A stretch of DNA of 6,686 bases from a bacterium. Its GTDB lineage: Bacteria > Desulfobacterota > S145-22. Each line of letters opens with the position of its first letter. Position 1 is the first letter of the stretch. The notes under the pieces are model-generated. The model was not told where the DNA came from. It made no database searches and saw only the letters and a list, made by a program, of their open reading frames with translations. The position numbers and the translations under genes were made by a program. Positions 5,863-6,686 of the stretch are shown in pieces. The DNA lies in NCBI GenBank assembly GCA_027073795.1, contig JALTEW010000345.1, positions 1 to 6,686 on the forward strand, given 5' to 3'.

Positions 5863-6231
5863 ATGGAAGAAAAAAAGAAGATACTTGCCATCGATGACGA
5901 GGAAGATATTCGATTCATCCTTAAGGAGGAACTGACAGACGAGGGCTACGAGATCCTGACCCTTGGAGATCCCACACAGGCCCTCGATGCCATCGCCTCA
6001 TTCAAACCCGACCTCATTCTGCTCGATATCAAGATGCCCCAGATGAGCGGAATTGAGCTGTTGGGAAAGATACGGGACAGGTATTACGACCTTCCGGTTA
6101 TCCTGCTCACGGCCTACAGCTCCTTCAAAAGAGATACGGCCTCCCTAGCGAGCGATCAGTACATTGTAAAATCCGGCGATTTGACGGAGCTGAAGAAGAG
6201 AATTGAACGAATTTTTAGGGTAAAGGTTTGA
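5863..6231 (+). CDS. Single-domain response regulator (CheY-like receiver)
   Basis: A 122-aa protein consisting only of a receiver domain. Key residues are present: the acidic pair Asp11-Asp12, phospho-acceptor Asp55 (LILLDIKMP), Thr83 (LLTAYSS) and Lys103. The conserved Lys is followed by SGD instead of the common Pro. There is no DNA-binding or enzymatic output domain, so it must act through protein contacts or as a phosphorelay intermediate. No histidine kinase is in the window. I chose ATG 5863 because GAGGA lies 6 nt upstream; a start at 5833 would lie inside the glycosyltransferase gene. Only 2 bp separate it from that gene, so it is very likely in the same operon and may control the same process. 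Confidence 0.9.
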   Translation: MEEKKKILAIDDEEDIRFILKEELTDEGYEILTLGDPTQALDAIASFKPDLILLDIKMPQMSGIELLGKIRDRYYDLPVILLTAYSSFKRDTASLASDQYIVKSGDLTELKKRIERIFRVKV

Positions 6232-6505
6232 TGCGAGAAGCAGGAACCCCCTTCGCAACCCTGCACCCTGGATCGAAACCTCAGGGGATATCGATTCATT
6301 CCCGCGCCTTTTCATTTTATAATTCTTCAGTTTAAGAATATCAAGAGCTTGGATGGAAAAAAGCACTCAGAAAGACTGTTCTGTGGTCCAACTGAAACCG
6401 CTCAAGACTGCAGATTGATGCCTTGACAACTCACCCCCCAGAGTGATAGGCAGGGCAGAGATTCCGTACTGGAAGGATATACAGAGGGCTCAACAGGTAA
6501 AAATC
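6232..6505. other. Intergenic region before the glycerate kinase gene
   Basis: About 275 bp in which I support no gene. A 34-codon reading frame starts at 6231, overlapping the response-regulator stop in a TGATG arrangement, but its product looks like random sequence. GCAGG at 6240-6244 and CCTGC at 6260-6264 could form a weak 5-bp stem with no T-run after it. Two unpaired promoter-like elements are present: TATAAT at 6318-6323 and TTGACA at 6423-6428. The length of the gap suggests the next gene has its own promoter. Confidence 0.6.
6295..6323 (+). promoter_or_regulatory. Possible promoter with consensus -10
   Basis: A perfect TATAAT at 6318-6323 lies 17 bp after TTCATT (6295-6300), which is a weak -35 (3 of 6). 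It would give a leader of about 175 nt before the glycerate kinase ATG. A second candidate, a perfect -35 TTGACA at 6423-6428 nearer the gene, has only a poor -10 (GATAGG at 6445-6450, 16-bp spacer). I cannot decide between them. Confidence 0.35.
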
Positions 6506-6686
6506 ATGCACCAGCTATATGAAGATTTGAAAGGCATTTTTACGGAAGCCATCCGAGCAGTCGATCCTTACCAATCTATCATGGCGTCGGTTTCCTTCGA
6601 TGGGAAGATCATCAAAATAAGGGATGGGGTTTTTCAGGCCTCCCACCCAAACACCCAAGAAGCCTTCTCGTTTGACCTGTCAAGGG
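6506..6686 (+). CDS. Probable glycerate 2-kinase (GK2/DUF4147 type), 5' part only
   Basis: The first 60 codons of a gene cut by the window end. The product begins MHQLYEDLKGIFTEAIRAVD, then PYQSIMASVSFDGKIIKI and, near the edge, FDLSR. This matches the N-terminus of type-2 glycerate kinases: an amphipathic helix with AVDP, a short strand pair, then a YDLS-like segment that normally leads into the VVGAGKA nucleotide-binding loop, which lies outside the window. Such enzymes phosphorylate D-glycerate to 2-phosphoglycerate with ATP. ATG 6506 has AGG 8 nt upstream. The frame stays open to a GTG at 6443, which has no ribosome binding site. It is separated from the response regulator by about 275 bp but lies in the same direction. 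Its closeness to a glycerate-transferase-like enzyme supports the call. With the catalytic parts missing, the identification is not certain. Confidence 0.65.
   Translation, partial: MHQLYEDLKGIFTEAIRAVDPYQSIMASVSFDGKIIKIRDGVFQASHPNTQEAFSFDLSR

Noticed and set aside
6231..6335. 34-codon frame starting in a TGATG overlap with the response regulator stop
   Set aside because: The product has no recognisable pattern or hydrophobic segment, and such short frames arise by chance.

Overview
This 6.7-kb window is a protein-coding stretch of a bacterial chromosome with moderate GC. All recognised genes are on the + strand. I see no rRNA, tRNA, CRISPR array, transposase or phage gene. The mix of proteins is a DacA-type carboxypeptidase, a stand-alone DUF123 protein, acetoacetyl-CoA synthetase, a DUF3783 protein, a GT-A glycosyltransferase, a single-domain response regulator and a type-2 glycerate kinase. 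This suggests an anaerobic Desulfobacterota (former Deltaproteobacteria) or a relative. That placement rests on family knowledge and is only moderately secure.

Region 1 (1-1650) holds a secreted D-Ala-D-Ala carboxypeptidase. Its start codon appears cut by the window edge by one base. Its last ~50 bp overlap a small gene for a DUF123 (GIY-YIG-like) protein. Region 2 (1651-1969) is about 320 bp without a gene. It carries an imperfect hairpin, a helically phased tandem AAAGGGA repeat, a sigma-70-like promoter, and a perfect 15-bp palindrome touching the ribosome binding site of the next gene. Region 3 (1970-3934) is acetoacetyl-CoA synthetase, apparently its own transcription unit.

Region 4 (about 4045-6231) is a tight three-gene operon: a DUF3783 protein, a glycosyltransferase resembling mannosylglycerate/glucosylglycerate synthases (GT78/GT81-like), and a receiver-only response regulator. 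Gaps are 11 and 2 bp. Region 5 (6232-6505) is about 275 bp without a convincing gene, containing promoter-like elements. It is followed by the first 60 codons of a probable glycerate 2-kinase that runs off the window.

The most interesting idea is that the last block is a glycerate or sugar-glycerate module. The glycosyltransferase would attach a sugar to D-glycerate or 3-phosphoglycerate, the neighbouring kinase would handle glycerate, and the DUF3783 and receiver proteins would be uncharacterised accessories. This is inferred from motifs and adjacency and has not been tested by any search.
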